Source: Nymphaea colorata
Lineage: Eukaryota; Streptophyta; Magnoliopsida; Nymphaeales; Nymphaeaceae
NCBI RefSeq assembly: GCF_008831285.2
Contig: NC_045144.1
Location: 6,408,575 to 6,472,574, forward strand
Direction of reading: 5' to 3'
Length of the DNA stretch: 64,000 bases
Below are positions 48,905-61,000 of the stretch, piece after piece; position 1 is the first letter of the stretch, and each line of letters starts with the position of its first letter. The notes under the pieces were generated by a model. The model worked only from the letters and a program-made list of their open reading frames with translations, was not told where the DNA came from and ran no database searches. The position numbers and the translations under genes were made by a program.

Positions 48905-51900
48905 ATGCTACCTGACAAATAGAGTTGACAGCTTGCCTCTCAGCTTTAGCTTTCTCCTTGCCATTTTGAGATTTTATTTTTGCTAGAAATCTTTTCCTCC
49001 CTTTAAGAGTTTCTATATACCTGAGGCACAAGGAAAAATCAGCTGAGCTGGGTTAAAACCTACAGTTTTGAGCCAGCAATTATGTTCATAACAACATCAT
49101 AGACAACCAATAGCAACCTAGACCAAGTGAACCACCCACAAGAAAAACAAAAACCAATGGGAAAATAAAGATAAGACGTGTAGTGTAAGATTTTGATGTA
49201 TATCACGAAAACACCAGATGGAGTCCTTAAGAGGTGCGAGCAGACGAGAAGAGGAATAGGCTGCCGAGAGAACAGAGAGAAAAGAATAAGGGCCTTAGAC
49301 TTGGCGTCTGCCCCTTGTCATTACTATATACTAATTACACTTTAGTGTTACAAGTAAAATACACAAAACAGCAATAAAAGTTACAAATATACCACCGCCC
49401 ATTATGTGTTGCGTGTGGTGAAGATGGGTCGGGTCTAACTTGACCCGAACCATATCTTGACAGGCCCCTCAAAAGTTGTGCATGGGGTTTGATCATGTAC
49501 AACATGCTCTTCAATTCCCAAAAATGATGCCTTGTGAAACCCTTGGTAAATAGATCAGCCACTTGTTGAGACGTGGGTATACAAGTAGGAACAATTTCAT
49601 TCTCCTCAACCTTTTGGCGAATGAAGTGTTGATCAATCTCTATATGCTTAGTGCGATTGTGTATGATAAGATTGAAAGCAATCTTGATGGCACTTTGGTT
49701 ATCACAAAATAAAGATGATTGAGAATTGAGAAGGGAGAGTTCCCGAAGAAGATGACGCAACTATGAAGCTTCAGCTGCGTCGACAGCCATTGCCCTATAT
49801 TTTGCCTCAGTGCTCGATCTGGCAATTGCACGTTGTTTCCTGCTGGTCCAGCAAACAAGATTAGAATTGAGAAAGATACAATAACCTAAAATTGATCGTC
49901 TATCATCTGGATCACCTGCCCAATCTGCATCAATATAGGTGGAAATGGTATGTCCATCCAAATCAATTGACTTTCTTGTGTAGACGAGTCCATCCCCAAC
50001 AGTAACCTTAAGATAGCGCAAAATATGTTTAATAGCATCCATATGTCCTTCTGTAGGCACGTGCATAAACTGAGAAACTTGATTCACTGCATATACTATG
50101 TCTGGGCATGTAAAAGTGAGATATTGCAACATGCCAACTATACTCCCATAAAACCTAGGGTTTGAATATGCATCACTCCTATCAGAGGCATTCAATTTTG
50201 TGTTGAGAACATTAGGAGTATTTATGGGCTTGCAATTTGCCATACCTGCTCTGATACCATGTAAGATTTTGATGTATATCACCAAACCACCAGATGGAGT
50301 CTTAAGGAGGTGCGAGAAGAGGAACAGGTGGCCAAGAAGAGAGAGAGAAGAATAAGGGCCTTAAGACTTGGCATCTGCCCCTTGTCATTACTATATACTA
50401 ATAGCACTTTAGTGTTACAAGTAAAATACACAAACCAACAATAAAAATTACAAGTATGCCACTGCCCATTATGTGTTGCGTGTGGTGAAGATGGGACGGG
50501 TCTGACTTGACCCGAACCATTTCCCTAGAGTCTATTTAGTAACAGATTTTGATGGATAATACAACAGTTTATTTCAAAAAGAAAGAAATAACCTATTTTT
50601 TATTTCATTAGCACTAATGTATGTCAGACAAAGCATGGAAACTTTATTAGTCTTCTGTATTTGTTAGTCTGTGTTTTTAGAGAACTTGTTACAACATTAG
50701 GCATATCTTGCACAGATATTCTTGTTCACCAATTACAAACCCAATAATGTACCCCATTGTATCGTACTCCATTGCACAGTTTTTTGGGAAATGAAATGAG
50801 AAACAAGTCCATTACAACCACATTTTATTCTTCTGCCCTTCTATTTACTGTAATCAGTCACACAAGTGTGGGGTGTGGGTGTAAGTGCACTATTTTTCAG
50901 AAAAAAGGGTGTGGCACAACAAGTACATGATACATATATATAAGAAATGGGATTAATGAATCCTGATTTTTCAACCGTCATTTTTCTCTCACACTTGCAC
51001 ATACTTTCCTCTCCTTCTTTTTTCACTTTTCTTTTCACAACTATCCACTCCACCCTAGAATTGATGGATCCTATGGAGGGAAAGGGACTTCAAAATTCTG
51101 TCCCCAAATGGGAATGGTTTATTCATTTCTCATACAACAAGACTAACAAACACATTACTGCATCAGTACCATTCTAGTCCAAATTGATATTTTTCTATTG
51201 GAGATGAGAAGGATGCCCATTATATATTTTCTTCAACCCTTTCTTGAGCAGCAGAGGAGACACATATTCCACCATTTCTTTTGTCAGTTCCTGCTCCAAT
51301 GTGATATATTTTTATTTTCTGTTCCAATATGATATACGAGCCACAGATAAAGGGAAGCAGAGATTCACGATGAGGCTACAAATTGATAAAGAACTGCTGT
51401 AATCAGGAGCTGGGCAGATATATGTACCATCTGCTCTTAAGTTAGGTTATTGATCCGCACCAGCTATAAGTGTTCAGTAGGTTAGAGGGTTATGAACCCG
51501 AGTTTATGGAGATCAACTGAACTCTAGAATTTTAGGGTTTCGCTCATATTTGAGTCCTACCTAGAACTGGATTCAGAGTTGATAAATCTGATCAGTCTGA
51601 GTTATTTTATGAGTTTTCATGACTCTATGTGTTTGGTCGCTGGTTGTTCTTGAGTGGTAGGTTCATTAAATATACACTGGGTGCTAGTTGCCTGCGTGGA
51701 GCTTGTCCGCTCTTTAGATAAAGCAGAAGGGAATTAAGCTGATATCATCTATTTTTTCATTTTGTTCTGGATGCTTGAACAAATGCATACCAACATATTT
51801 TTGGCATAAGCAAGTCCATATTACAAACTCTTTCCTTTTGTGGCCCTGTGAAATCAAGATTCCCATATCACCTCCTGATGCAGCAGCTCCTTGTCCTCAA

Positions 51901-54900
51901 ATACATCATAGTACGAGTTTTTCAGTTCTTCATACTTGTTCCTTTTCCCTTATGGTTCCTTCTCTCCAAGACTGCATACCATGCCTTAGTTCATTCGTAT
52001 GTTGAGCAGAATCCAAATAAGAAGTTTGAGAAAAGTGAAGCACCAGACCACAGTTATGCAGGAGTTAAAATATTATAGAAAGAATGAAGGCATGGTTTTT
52101 AGTGAAACTTCCTGCTAAAAGAATCTTATTGCCTGCAAGTGGGTCTACCAAATCAAGACTGAGGTGGATGCGAGAGCACTACAAGGCAGGCTTGGCTGCC
52201 AAATGATACAGCAAACAAATTGGAATCGACTACTGTGAACCAGATTGCTCCTCTTGCAAACAAAACCACTATAAAATCACTGATTGCAGTAGCTTCATCA
52301 ACGCCTTGGAACTTGTGGGACCTGAATGTGAAGAATATTTTCTTAAATTGGGACTTTGGTGAAGCATATATAGAACTTCTGCAATGGCACTTTCATTCTA
52401 AAGGAAAGGCATGGGAAACTCGAAAGGCTCTATAAGATCTCAAGCTTGGTTTAATAAGTCCACCTCTACTGTGAAGGACCAAAGGTTTGAACAAAACAAT
52501 CATGGCCCCACAATACTTGTGTCTACAATAAAGCTGAAACTGCATAATTTTTGTGCCAATGATATGACGGTTACTAGCAATTCACTATATTGTTAAAAGG
52601 ATTAAGCAGAGCAAATGCAATGATAAGATCTGAGAGCCTAGGTGCATTAGGTGGTACCAAAACACACAAGTGAAATATAGAACTAAAACGCCGCACTAAA
52701 ACATAACATACAGTCACACACACACATACAATGTTTGCAAAAAGCATTAGGTGCAACCTCCATGGTTAATGAACCTAGAGCTAGTAATACACACATTAAA
52801 CAGCCACCAAAAGGAAAAATGAATAAAATGTAGCATTAATCATTAAACTAACAACAAAGCTGAAACATAAAAAGCCAATGTGGGAATACACACATTAAGC
52901 AGCCATCAAAAGGAAAAATGAATAAAATGCAACATTAATCATTAAACTAACAACAAAGCTGAAACATAAAAGCCTATAAGTATCAACTTGTAACGATAAA
53001 ACAATTAAAAAGGCATGATTACACAAACACATAAAAGAGTTCATAACATGATAATAAGCAAAATTAAAATATCAAAAGACAAAACTTAATGAATATAAAA
53101 AATTAAAGTTGATAAGTTATCTAGCAAAAAAAAAAAACTATGGGTAAATATGGTTGCTTTTCAATGTCATAAAGCATCAAAATTATACATTTCCTAAAAG
53201 CTAACTGCTAATCTCTCATTCTAACTTTTTAAAACAAAAATGTTTTGCTATAAAAGCACGTGAGTTCCCACACATACAACCACGGATATACATATTTTTA
53301 CTCCAAATTTACATACAATAGAAAAAAGGTAGCAAAAACATGTAAAAAACAGAGGAAAATAAGGAAAGAATCTGTCCCAGAAGGGAAAAAAAAAGAAGAC
53401 AAAAGGAACAAAAAATTATGTTGTCAAAGTAAAAGTCCTATGTTTTTAAGTGCCTGGGAAAGCCTGCTATGATATATTCAATAAGCTGTAGTATACATAC
53501 AAACTGCACATGCACATGTAGATAAATATATATATATATATATATGTATATGTATGTATATATATGTATATATATATGTATATATATGTATATCTATGTC
53601 ACACGGATACGGCAGACTGGGTCGAGTACCGGTGTCGACACGCGGACACGGGGATCCCGACACGGCGATACGGCTGGATACGTTTTGGATCGGGTCTGGG
53701 TCAGACCCGATCCAAACTACTTGTATAACTGATTTTTTAACCCGCGTTTTGTTTTACGCACTAACATCTACCCTCGACGCTCGACCTTCGTTTACCCTCC
53801 ACGGCTAACGCAGCAGGCTGGCAGCACAGTAAGCCAATGGCGGGCGACGGCGAGCTCCGGCGATCGACGGCGACTTCCGGTGGCGTCCGGCGGCAGCCAG
53901 CGACAGGCAGGTAGGTGTTTTGTCGATTATTTTCGATAATAGAAGTTAGGGTTTCAACTTTTATTTGGGGATTTTTTACATTGGGTATTAAAATCTGATT
54001 TGGGGATGTTTTGGTTTGAAGATTGGACGGTTTAGAATCATATTCTTCAATGCTATGTGCGATGTTTTCTTGTTTTTGTTTGATTTTGGGATTTGGGGAT
54101 TTTGCCGTTTTGGGTGTATAACCGATTTGGGGATTTTGCCTTAGCTGTTGTTCATGATGCTAGACAATGATGAATACGTGATATCTAGATGACATTAACA
54201 TATAATTTACCATTCGTGAATGTTCCTGTTCACTGTTCACTAATCTATTCACTTCAGCCTTCGCTATTGTTCATGTTTCTTTTAGTTTTAGGCTTTAACG
54301 AACTGCTTCTGTTCCTGTTCACTATTCAGTCTGGCAGTACTATCATTTACAATTCTTGGATGTTCCTGTTCACTATTCAGCCTTCGTTCTGCTTCTGAAT
54401 ATCTGAAGTTTTGTGACTGCAGTGCATGTTTATACTTTGTCATTTGTTGTATTGTTTTATTTCATAAATTTTATGTTCATTATACGTTTTTTCCGTTTTT
54501 TTATTATGTTTAATCTAGTATGGCGAGCAAAGGAAAAACAGTGTCTCAGTCTCAAGACTCTCAACCTACAAGTTGTGGTTCTGGATCAGCTACACCTCAG
54601 CCACCATTATGGTCATACGTGAATCTAATGGGGAAACCTCCTGGAGGCGGTGGAAATGCTTTTTTTAGGTGTAATTTTTGTGAAGGACAGTTCAATGGAT
54701 CATATACAAGAGTGAAAGCACATCTATTAAAAATCAGTCAAAAAGGAATTCAACCATGTAAGAAAATCACTAACGAGACTTTGGCTCAGTTGAAGAAAGA
54801 ACAAAAAGCCTTTGAGAATAAGAAAAGCACATCATCTGGATCTGGTTTCATTGACATTGCTTCAATTTTACATGATGATATTCAGAATCCTACCAAAAAA

Positions 54901-57900
54901 AGAAAAGTTGTTGATGTTCATCAGAAATCAATTAAGGATTCATTTAGTTTACAAGGACGGCGAGAATTAGATCTAAAAGTGGCGACATTTTTCTATGCTA
55001 ATTGCATACCATTTAATGTAGCTAGAAGTCCATATTGGAGAGACTTAGTTACATCTATTGCAAATTCTAACTTGACTGGGTATGTTCCCCCTAGTTCTGA
55101 AAGGCTTCGCACTGTACTACTAGAACAACAGATGACTCGAGTGAACAAATTGTTAGAGTCTCAAAAGTTCACTTGGGATCAACACGGAGTTTCTATTGTT
55201 TCTGATGGCTGGACAGATTTGCAACGACGCCCTCTTATTAATTTCATTGCAACTTCAGCAAATGGACCAATTTTCTTGAAAGCAATAGATGCATCTGGTG
55301 AATACAAAAGTGCTGAGTATCTGAAAGGATTGTTTATGGAAATAATTGAAGAAGTGGGGAAAGAAAACGTTGTTCAGCTAATTACAGACAATGCACCTGT
55401 ATGTAGAGCAGCTGGTATTGCGATAGAAAAGGAGTACCCTCATATCTTTTGGACTTCTTGTGCAGTTCATAGTTTAAATTTGGCTCTAAAGAGTATATGC
55501 AATCCACCAAGTAAAGAGCAAGATCCTCATGCTTATGAATTATGTTCGTGGATTGAAGACTTGGAAAAGGATGTGAGGAACATCAGAAATTTCATAGTAA
55601 ATCATCAACATGCACTTTCCATTTATAACAAGCATTCTGATCTAAAATTATTAAGAGTTGCAGAGACACGTTTTGCATCTCTAATTGTTATGGTCAAAAG
55701 GATAAAAAGGGTGAAAAGTGCATTGATCAGTATGGTGACTGATGATGATTGGAGTTTCTACCGTGCTGATGATGATGACAAAGCTCAAGCAATCAAAGGA
55801 ATGATTCTTGAAGACAAGTGGTGGGATCAAATCTTTTATTTTCTTGCATTCACAGAGCCGATCTGGGAGATGTTGAGAGTTCTTGATTGTGATAATTCAA
55901 CGTTGCACTGTGTGTATGAGATGTGGGACACTATGATTGAAAAAATCCAAGAGGTTATTTTTAAGCATGAAAAAAAAAGTATTGCACTTGAAGATTCAGC
56001 ATTTTTTGATCATGTGCATAGAATATTGATTGCAAGATGGGATAAAAGTAGCAATCCTCTTCAATGCATGGCACATACATTAAATCCTAAATATTATGGA
56101 AAAAAGTGGCTTACAGGGGGTGTTGGAAGAACCCCACCACATCTGGATCTAGAATTATCAACAAACAGAGTAGCATGTATTAATAGGATTTTCATTGATG
56201 TACATCAAAATCGCCGAGCTAATGATGAGTTTGAAAGGTTTTCTACTGGAATTGGAGAAGATGTAGGTGCAACTGTAGACAAAGATAATTATCCATCTTT
56301 ATCTTGGTGGATTAAACATGGAACTGCTTATCCTACTCTTCAATACCTTGCTTTCAGATTGCTAGTTCAACCTGCTACATCTTCATGCAGTGAGAGAAAT
56401 TGGAGTACATATTCACAAATCCACACTATAAAACGAAATAATCTCACAAGCAAACGTGCAGAAAATCTGGTTTATGTGCATTCTAACCTTCGGCTTCTAT
56501 CACGGAACAAAGAAGAATATAGGTAAATTAAGTATATGATTTATTGATTTAGATGTTTCTCTTCTTATTCGCTAACATCATAATAATTACAATTTTTTTG
56601 TCTTGTAGGGAAGGAGAAACTAAATATTGGGACGTGAATGTTGACGACTTTAACTTAGAACAAGAGAATGAACTTGAAGTTGTTAATTCAAGATTCGAAG
56701 AACCTTGTATTCCCTCAACATCTTCTATTGTGGAAGAAGAGGAGATTGGGGAGAACGATGATTTGGGCATTGATGATGACTAGAATGATGATGAACAATG
56801 TTTTGTGATGATTGATGAATAATGTTTTGTAACTTTCTTTGAGACTTTCTTCCTTATGTCTTAGTAGTTATCACTTTTGAGATTGGTGATGAACAATGTT
56901 TTGTTTGAGACTTTCTTTATTATCATTTTTAATTTTTTGAATATAATATTCGCCGTATCCGCGTATCCTAAAATTTTGAAAATGTCGTGTCCCCGTACCC
57001 GTACCCGTATCCATAGGATACCCGTACCCGTATCCGTGTGACATAGATGTATATATATGTATGTATACACACACACATGTGCATGTGCAGTTTGTATGCA
57101 TATATACATTTGACATGTGTTATGCTACAGTTTAAATGTACATAGGATCAGGATATTTCTCTTAGGATTAGCTAAAATTAGTTATATTTCATTTTTTAGT
57201 TTTCATTTTTTTTATTTTTCCTTTCTGTTTTTCTTCGGCAACTGCAGCAAGTAACTGTTGGCTTATCCCGAAAGCAAACAGATATGCATCACGGCATGCA
57301 TTTGGAGAATAAAATCAAATCTCTTTATTATTATTATTGTGAGTGTGGGATTATAGCCTGGTTCTTGGTGATTGTGAAATCTTGTGAGAGCATTTTGTGA
57401 TACTGGTATAGACATTGCCCTTTATAGCTTTGTCCAAGAGCAAGTTTTGCGTTCTTACAGTAAGATGAGCAAATCCATAATAAATGATAGGAGTTATCAA
57501 TTTATTCAACATTGTCATGATCCTAGAATTCAAAGTAAACTTCATGGGGAACTGGAATGTACCCATTCTGGTGGCATAGCTCAACCATATTGCTGAGCCA
57601 GGACGAGACACGAGGAAAAGCACTCATGAAGCTTTGGACTTTTTCAGTAGCTTCATCTACACTGCATTCAAGATGTCCTGCAAGTGTATGAACGCCCATG
57701 CCATATAGTACACCATACAATAATCTCTTTGTCTGATCTCTCTCTTTTTTGCTTATGATTGAATGCAACTTTCCAGTCCATTTTGCAGTGATCATCAAAA
57801 AAACATCCCCATCAGGATCAGAGAGAAGTTCAATCAGTGTCAGATCTCCAGAAAAATGGGCCATCAACCGCAGTTCAATTTGCGAGTAGTCTGCTGCAAG

Positions 57901-57938
57901 AATGACCCACTCGTCCTAGTGCATTCCAATAGATCAGG

Positions 57939-58021
<83 letters not shown>

Positions 58022-61000
58022 TGTTAGCCAAGAAAATGACAAATAACATTTTACCTGTGTCGGAATGAAAAACTGGCGTGCATTTATCTGATGGAGTTCA
58101 TATTGTGTACTGGAATCATCCTTGCTGGTTGAAATGATCTTGAATTCGACCATATGTTCAACACTCTACAAAAGCAGGACACAAAATAAGGATGAATTGA
58201 AAGATAACTGACAGCAGCACGACAAAAGCAACCTGAAGATTAGGATTCTCCACAGATAGCCTTCCAGTACTGGCTGAGGTCTGGAGCCATCGCCCATGTA
58301 TTTTGTACTTTTGTGATCCAACACATAGCTTTGCTTGAGAACATATCGATCCTAGAGTACTTAAGAGCTTTGCCAATGTTCTGTGCTCACTAACCACAGG
58401 AACAATAGGATGTTCGTTCCTGTCAAAAGCATATATTTCAGGAAAGAGAACTGTAATAATATTTATGTACAATACCAGAAGTTACAGGAAGGCTATTTTA
58501 GGAGCAATCACTGTGCAGAACTGCTTTTAGCCAAAATCGACGGTTTGGGTTTGCATGTAAATTCCGAACTCGATTTGTGCATAAATCACCTTAGATTGCA
58601 CACAAATCTATGGTTTGCACACAAAAGTTTTACCTCCATAAATAGAGTGCCTACAATGATCTCACGACAAGTCACAAATCACTCACTGTTACCGTTACTT
58701 GCTCTCGTGTCTCCTAAGCATTTCTAAGCTATTCTAAGCATAGGAACTTCACTTTCCTCCATTCTTTCATAGCCTGGTCTACAATGTTTATTTTAATCAA
58801 ACTGTAAATTCTCATAAAAGTTGCCAAAGCTTTATTTTCTATTTTTGGACCATGGTTATCTAGGTTTTAACCCTGCAATCCGGAATTAGCCTTGCCTAAT
58901 TTAGATAACGTGCCAGAATATTGCTTATCTCCGTGCCCATGGTTATGGTGCTATTTTATTAATGCCATCATGTAAATCTAACTTGGTATTAGAACCCTCA
59001 TTAAGTCAGAAATAGGTTGAAACTTACAGGATTAAGGTGCTGCATAATTTAATGAGGGGAAATGACCATCATGCTCTCCATGCCCCATCCCTTGCCGATG
59101 TAAATATTAACCTCACCACTATAACAAATATGCCTACCATGCACAAGCACGAACTATTTCCAAACACCAAGTAGGACAATTTGAGGAAAAACCAGGAATG
59201 CATCATCCAAGACACAGGTAGGTCATGGATATGATGTTAACCCTCAATTTAGTTATTCTCAGTAATGCCACTGGACATGGATGGCATGAGTCAAGTGCAT
59301 TTTTACAAATCCTGCATTTTCTAAAACAATGTGAGTAATTTCAAAAGGATTTTCTACAACCAATCATGAATCAAGGGTATCACTCTGATGGAATTTTTGC
59401 CAAACCTCTCTATGCATGCATACATATGTACAATGTAGATTGACACTTGAGTTGTTAATTAGTAGGGTTCACCTTAGCAAAGTACAGCTGTCCATAAACA
59501 TTTCCAAAAAACTAAGACCACAAAACTGTCAAAAAATCTGAAGAGGGAAAAGCGGAACATGATAAGAAACAACATCATGCTTTTTGCAGTCACTACCACT
59601 AACGGACAACATGAGGTGCATGTACGAATTCAAACAATAACATAAAAGTGCATCAACACTATTACCATATGAAAGGTACTAAGCCATCCTTGAACTTTTG
59701 AAAAGTCAAAGAAAGACACTAATGACCTAAAGCAGAAAAAGCTAATAGGGAAAACTGGATTATATTTTATTAAATAGAATAATAATATCAAGTTGCAAAA
59801 AAACCAACAGAACAAAAGGAGATGACTACAAAGGTAAGGTACCTCAAAAGTTCCAAACAATGCTTATCAGTGCTTGGATGCAGTTTTTTTTTATTGCATT
59901 TTTCCATCATGGGCAATTTTAAGTGGGTATATAGAATATTAGCAACATCTGTAGTATTACGAAGTGAAAATTTCATTCCAGCAAGCCTGCAAGCCTCCTC
60001 CTCCAAGTGCCTAAGTTTCCTCCTAAGGACATGCCTAGCTTGATGACATGAATCCATGTCGATACCAATTCCCCATAGTTCCATGTCTGCAATTACCTTT
60101 ACCTGATCCACAAAAAGTCAATAACAATAAGATAAAAATGTTATAATTTTAGCCAGTTTTCTGCTGCATGAAAAACACACAAAAATTGAGAACACTATGA
60201 ATCATATGAATCTGCTAACTTACCAATGGGTTCTCGATGTTGTACAAGACATTAAACAAACCCTCAGAGATAAGTAGTTTCCACAAAGAAAAATGTAAAG
60301 CCCGTATCTGTGCCACACGCCGGCAACAACCATTATGTGCAACCTTTTGCATCTGATTTGTCCATCTACCATCTCGATTAGCAACAGCCGCAGCTTCCAT
60401 GGATAACCTTTTCTTTACCACCTGCAGTCAAAAAACTTTTTTGAGCAACTGAGAAGTCTTGTCATTGAAATGCAAGAACCATAACATTTATTTCCATGTC
60501 AGTATCTTCTTCGAATATCGCTCAGCCATGCCAGTCTGGACGATGTATAAGTTAGGTTTATTCAATAGATGTATACACACACACATTTCATCTGCGTATT
60601 TTTGTACCTTTTATTTTTTATGTATTTTATATTTTTTGCTTTTTTTTTACTTGTTTCCAAGTTTTTTAGCCATTAAGGTAGCATTTGCTACATTTTGAGC
60701 CATTGGACTAGCATAACAACCAGCCCATCTAGAGCTTAAATATATTCCAGATTCATGCTGTGCCTTTTATCGTTTATTAGAGTTCAATTTTGTTACTGGT
60801 AATAGGCAGTCTGTGCCACTGCAAGAATTGATTGATGACAATTTGAATCCTTTGAGATTCATCTTTCTGTTTTGGTAATTTTGTGAAATGTTTAATGCCC
60901 GGAAATCATTTGTCGCAATATACTGATCAAGGTAATCGCTAACTATCATTCAAAATGATTAAACCAATTAAACAAATATAAACTAACGAGATTATATCTT

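Larger units (their letters stand above)
53484..57131. mobile_element. Older inverted-repeat element split by the hAT insertion
   Basis: A perfect 24-bp word at 53496-53519 (containing CATACAAACTGCACATGC) is found as its reverse complement at 57075-57098. Further out, CTGTAG (53486) matches CTACAG (57125-57130). Removing the hAT (53594-57046) and one copy of its 8-bp duplication leaves about 190 bp with inverted arms and a TA/TATG-rich centre, i.e. a MITE-like palindrome into whose loop the hAT inserted. Confidence 0.7.

Noticed and set aside
53478-53808. Tyr/Ile-rich frames (YIYIYI)
   Set aside because: Translations of the TA/TATG microsatellite.
53592-57048. Alternative hAT borders starting at TATGTCAC or CACACGG
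   Set aside because: Only a start at CTATGTCAC gives an identical 8-bp flanking duplication (ATGTATAT) on both sides.
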